A stretch of 14,866 bases of DNA. It comes from Candidatus Babelota bacterium. Its GTDB lineage: Bacteria > JAGOBX01. The stretch spans positions 1 through 14,866 of the forward strand of contig JAGOBX010000032.1 of NCBI GenBank assembly GCA_017999075.1, written 5' to 3'. Below the pieces are notes generated by a model that searched no databases, was not told the origin of the DNA, and saw only the letters and a program-made list of their open reading frames with translations. The position numbers and the translations under genes are program-made. This document shows, in pieces, positions 14,168 through 14,866 of the stretch. Every line of letters starts with the position of its first letter. The first letter of the stretch is position 1.

Positions 14168-14694
14168 TTTTTAAAAACTCCTATATAAGGTAAATTACGG
14201 TATTTTTGGTTGAAATCCATTCCATAACCGATTATAAATTCGTTTTCTATTGTTATCCCTGTATAATCAGGTTTTATGTCAATTACCCTTCGGGCAGGTT
14301 TGTCAAGAAAAACGGCTATTTTTAAACTGCGAGGTTCGTATTTTTTTATTTCGTCAATTGTTTTTTCAAATGTTATTCCTGTATCAAGTATATCATCGAC
14401 AAGAAGAACATCACGGTTTTTTAAGTTGCTTACAGGTTTTTTTAGAAGTTTTACTGAACCGGTTGATTGTGTTTCTTCATAACTTTTTACCCATATGAAA
14501 TCAAGTTCTAAAGGCAGATCAATATGTCTTATTAAATCGCATGTGAATAAAATAGATCCTCTTAGAACGCTTATCACAACCATATCTTTTCCTTTAAAAT
14601 CTTTTGTTATTTTCATTCCAAGTTTTTTTATTTTAGACTGAATTTGTTCTTCAGTAAACATTATTCTTTTTATATTTTTTTTTGCGAATTTCAT
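14164..14694 (-). CDS. hpt: Hypoxanthine (guanine) phosphoribosyltransferase
   Basis: The 176-residue protein is of family length. It converts hypoxanthine or guanine with PRPP to IMP or GMP. The PRPP motif LLVDDILDTG (97-106) with its acidic pair is intact. VISVLRGSILF (40-50) is the pyrophosphate loop and SYEETQSTG (71-79) is the flexible lid. The base-binding region around DKPARR (131-136), DYTG and NEFIIGYGMD (151-160) is standard. ATG at 14694 has an excellent ribosome binding site (AGGAGGGA) 6 bases upstream. It is the first gene of the hpt-upp operon, driven by the promoter at 14773-14801. Some family members double as cell-division or ribosome-related neighbours (tilS-hpt-ftsH), but no such genes are here. 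Confidence 0.97.
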   Translation of the reverse strand: MKFAKKNIKRIMFTEEQIQSKIKKLGMKITKDFKGKDMVVISVLRGSILFTCDLIRHIDLPLELDFIWVKSYEETQSTGSVKLLKKPVSNLKNRDVLLVDDILDTGITFEKTIDEIKKYEPRSLKIAVFLDKPARRVIDIKPDYTGITIENEFIIGYGMDFNQKYRNLPYIGVFKK

Positions 14695-14700
14695 GAATGT

Positions 14701-14708
14701 TCCCTCCT
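14701..14708 (-). promoter_or_regulatory. Strong ribosome binding site of hpt
   Basis: AGGAGGGA on the minus strand, 6 bases before the hpt ATG, is the strongest ribosome binding site seen in the window. Confidence 0.85.
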
Positions 14709-14772
14709 CGTTAAATTTATATAAAAATTAAATCGAAAGATGGAGAATTTATTTTATTAGCCTTATACTTTA

Positions 14773-14801
14773 AATATACGCTCATTTATTATTTTTGTCA
14801 A
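14773..14801 (-). promoter_or_regulatory. Promoter of the hpt-upp operon
   Basis: On the minus strand TTGACA (14801-14796), a 17-base spacer and TATATT (14778-14773) precede hpt. Transcription should start near 14766, giving a leader of about 70 bases. No purine riboswitch fold was recognised in that leader. Confidence 0.7.
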
Positions 14802-14822
14802 TAATTTTAAAAAAAAAATATA

Positions 14823-14850
14823 TTGACATATTTTTATAATTATGTAAAAT
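14823..14850 (+). promoter_or_regulatory. Outward promoter toward a gene beyond the right edge
   Basis: TTGACA (14823-14828), a 16-base spacer and TAAAAT (14845-14850) read rightward, divergent from hpt. The gene it would drive is outside the window. Confidence 0.45.
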
Positions 14851-14866
14851 TCAGTCAATTATGATT

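Noticed and set aside
14250-14498. Two overlapping plus-strand frames opposite hpt
   Set aside because: The hpt PRPP-binding motif lies in this stretch on the minus strand; the plus frames are by-products.
14695-14766. Purine riboswitch in the hpt leader
   Set aside because: The leader is only about 70 bases and lacks the three-way junction core sequences I would expect.
1-14866. CRISPR array or intact insertion sequence
   Set aside because: No regularly spaced direct repeats and no transposase-like protein were found in the window.

Overview
The window is AT-rich bacterial DNA, roughly 30% G+C by eye. It is densely coded on both strands, and the longest gene-free stretch is about 200 bases. 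AGGAG-type ribosome binding sites and TTGACA/TATAAT-type promoters can be seen, and start codons include ATG, GTG and TTG. A dCache histidine kinase, a GGDEF protein, a GAF/sigma-54 activator and flagellum-related folds together point to a free-living or gut-type Gram-negative lineage. Elusimicrobiota/Endomicrobia or a similar deep branch is only a guess; nothing here fixes the taxon. No CRISPR array, phage module or intact insertion sequence was seen.

Layout: (1) 1-1411, minus: a membrane sensor histidine kinase cut by the left edge. It is divergent from (2) 1587-2904, plus: a GGDEF diguanylate cyclase followed 4 bases later by a small GGQ release-factor-like ribosome rescue protein. The rescue gene overlaps tail-to-tail by 23 bases with (3) 2882-8467, minus: a tightly spaced run. 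In transcription order it holds a divergent DnaA-family ATPase, a cytosolic C39-like cysteine peptidase (TTG start), a 746-residue fusion of an ATP-grasp ligase with an FMN alpha-hydroxy-acid dehydrogenase, and a CorA-family channel. (4) 8500-8630: an inverted-repeat-bounded 131-bp element with internal hairpins, either a MITE or a structured RNA. (5) 8667-8740, minus: tRNA-Arg(ACG), with a near-consensus promoter about 107 bases upstream. (6) 8882-11829, minus: a FliD-like protein followed by a GAF-AAA-Fis sigma-54 activator. (7) 11993-13471, plus: a protein whose C-terminus looks like FliG and whose N-terminal half may be CheC/CheX-like. It is divergent from the FliD-like gene. (8) 13529-14694, minus: the hpt-upp salvage operon with a clear promoter and translational coupling, plus an outward promoter at the right edge.

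How the genes may work together: hpt and upp are nucleotide salvage. The kinase, cyclase and sigma-54 activator are signalling genes whose targets lie outside the window. The parts most worth following up are the ATP-grasp/FMN fusion beside a peptidase and an altered DnaA, the orphan FliD-like/FliG-like divergent pair with a 25-bp palindrome in the leader between them, and the inverted-repeat element.
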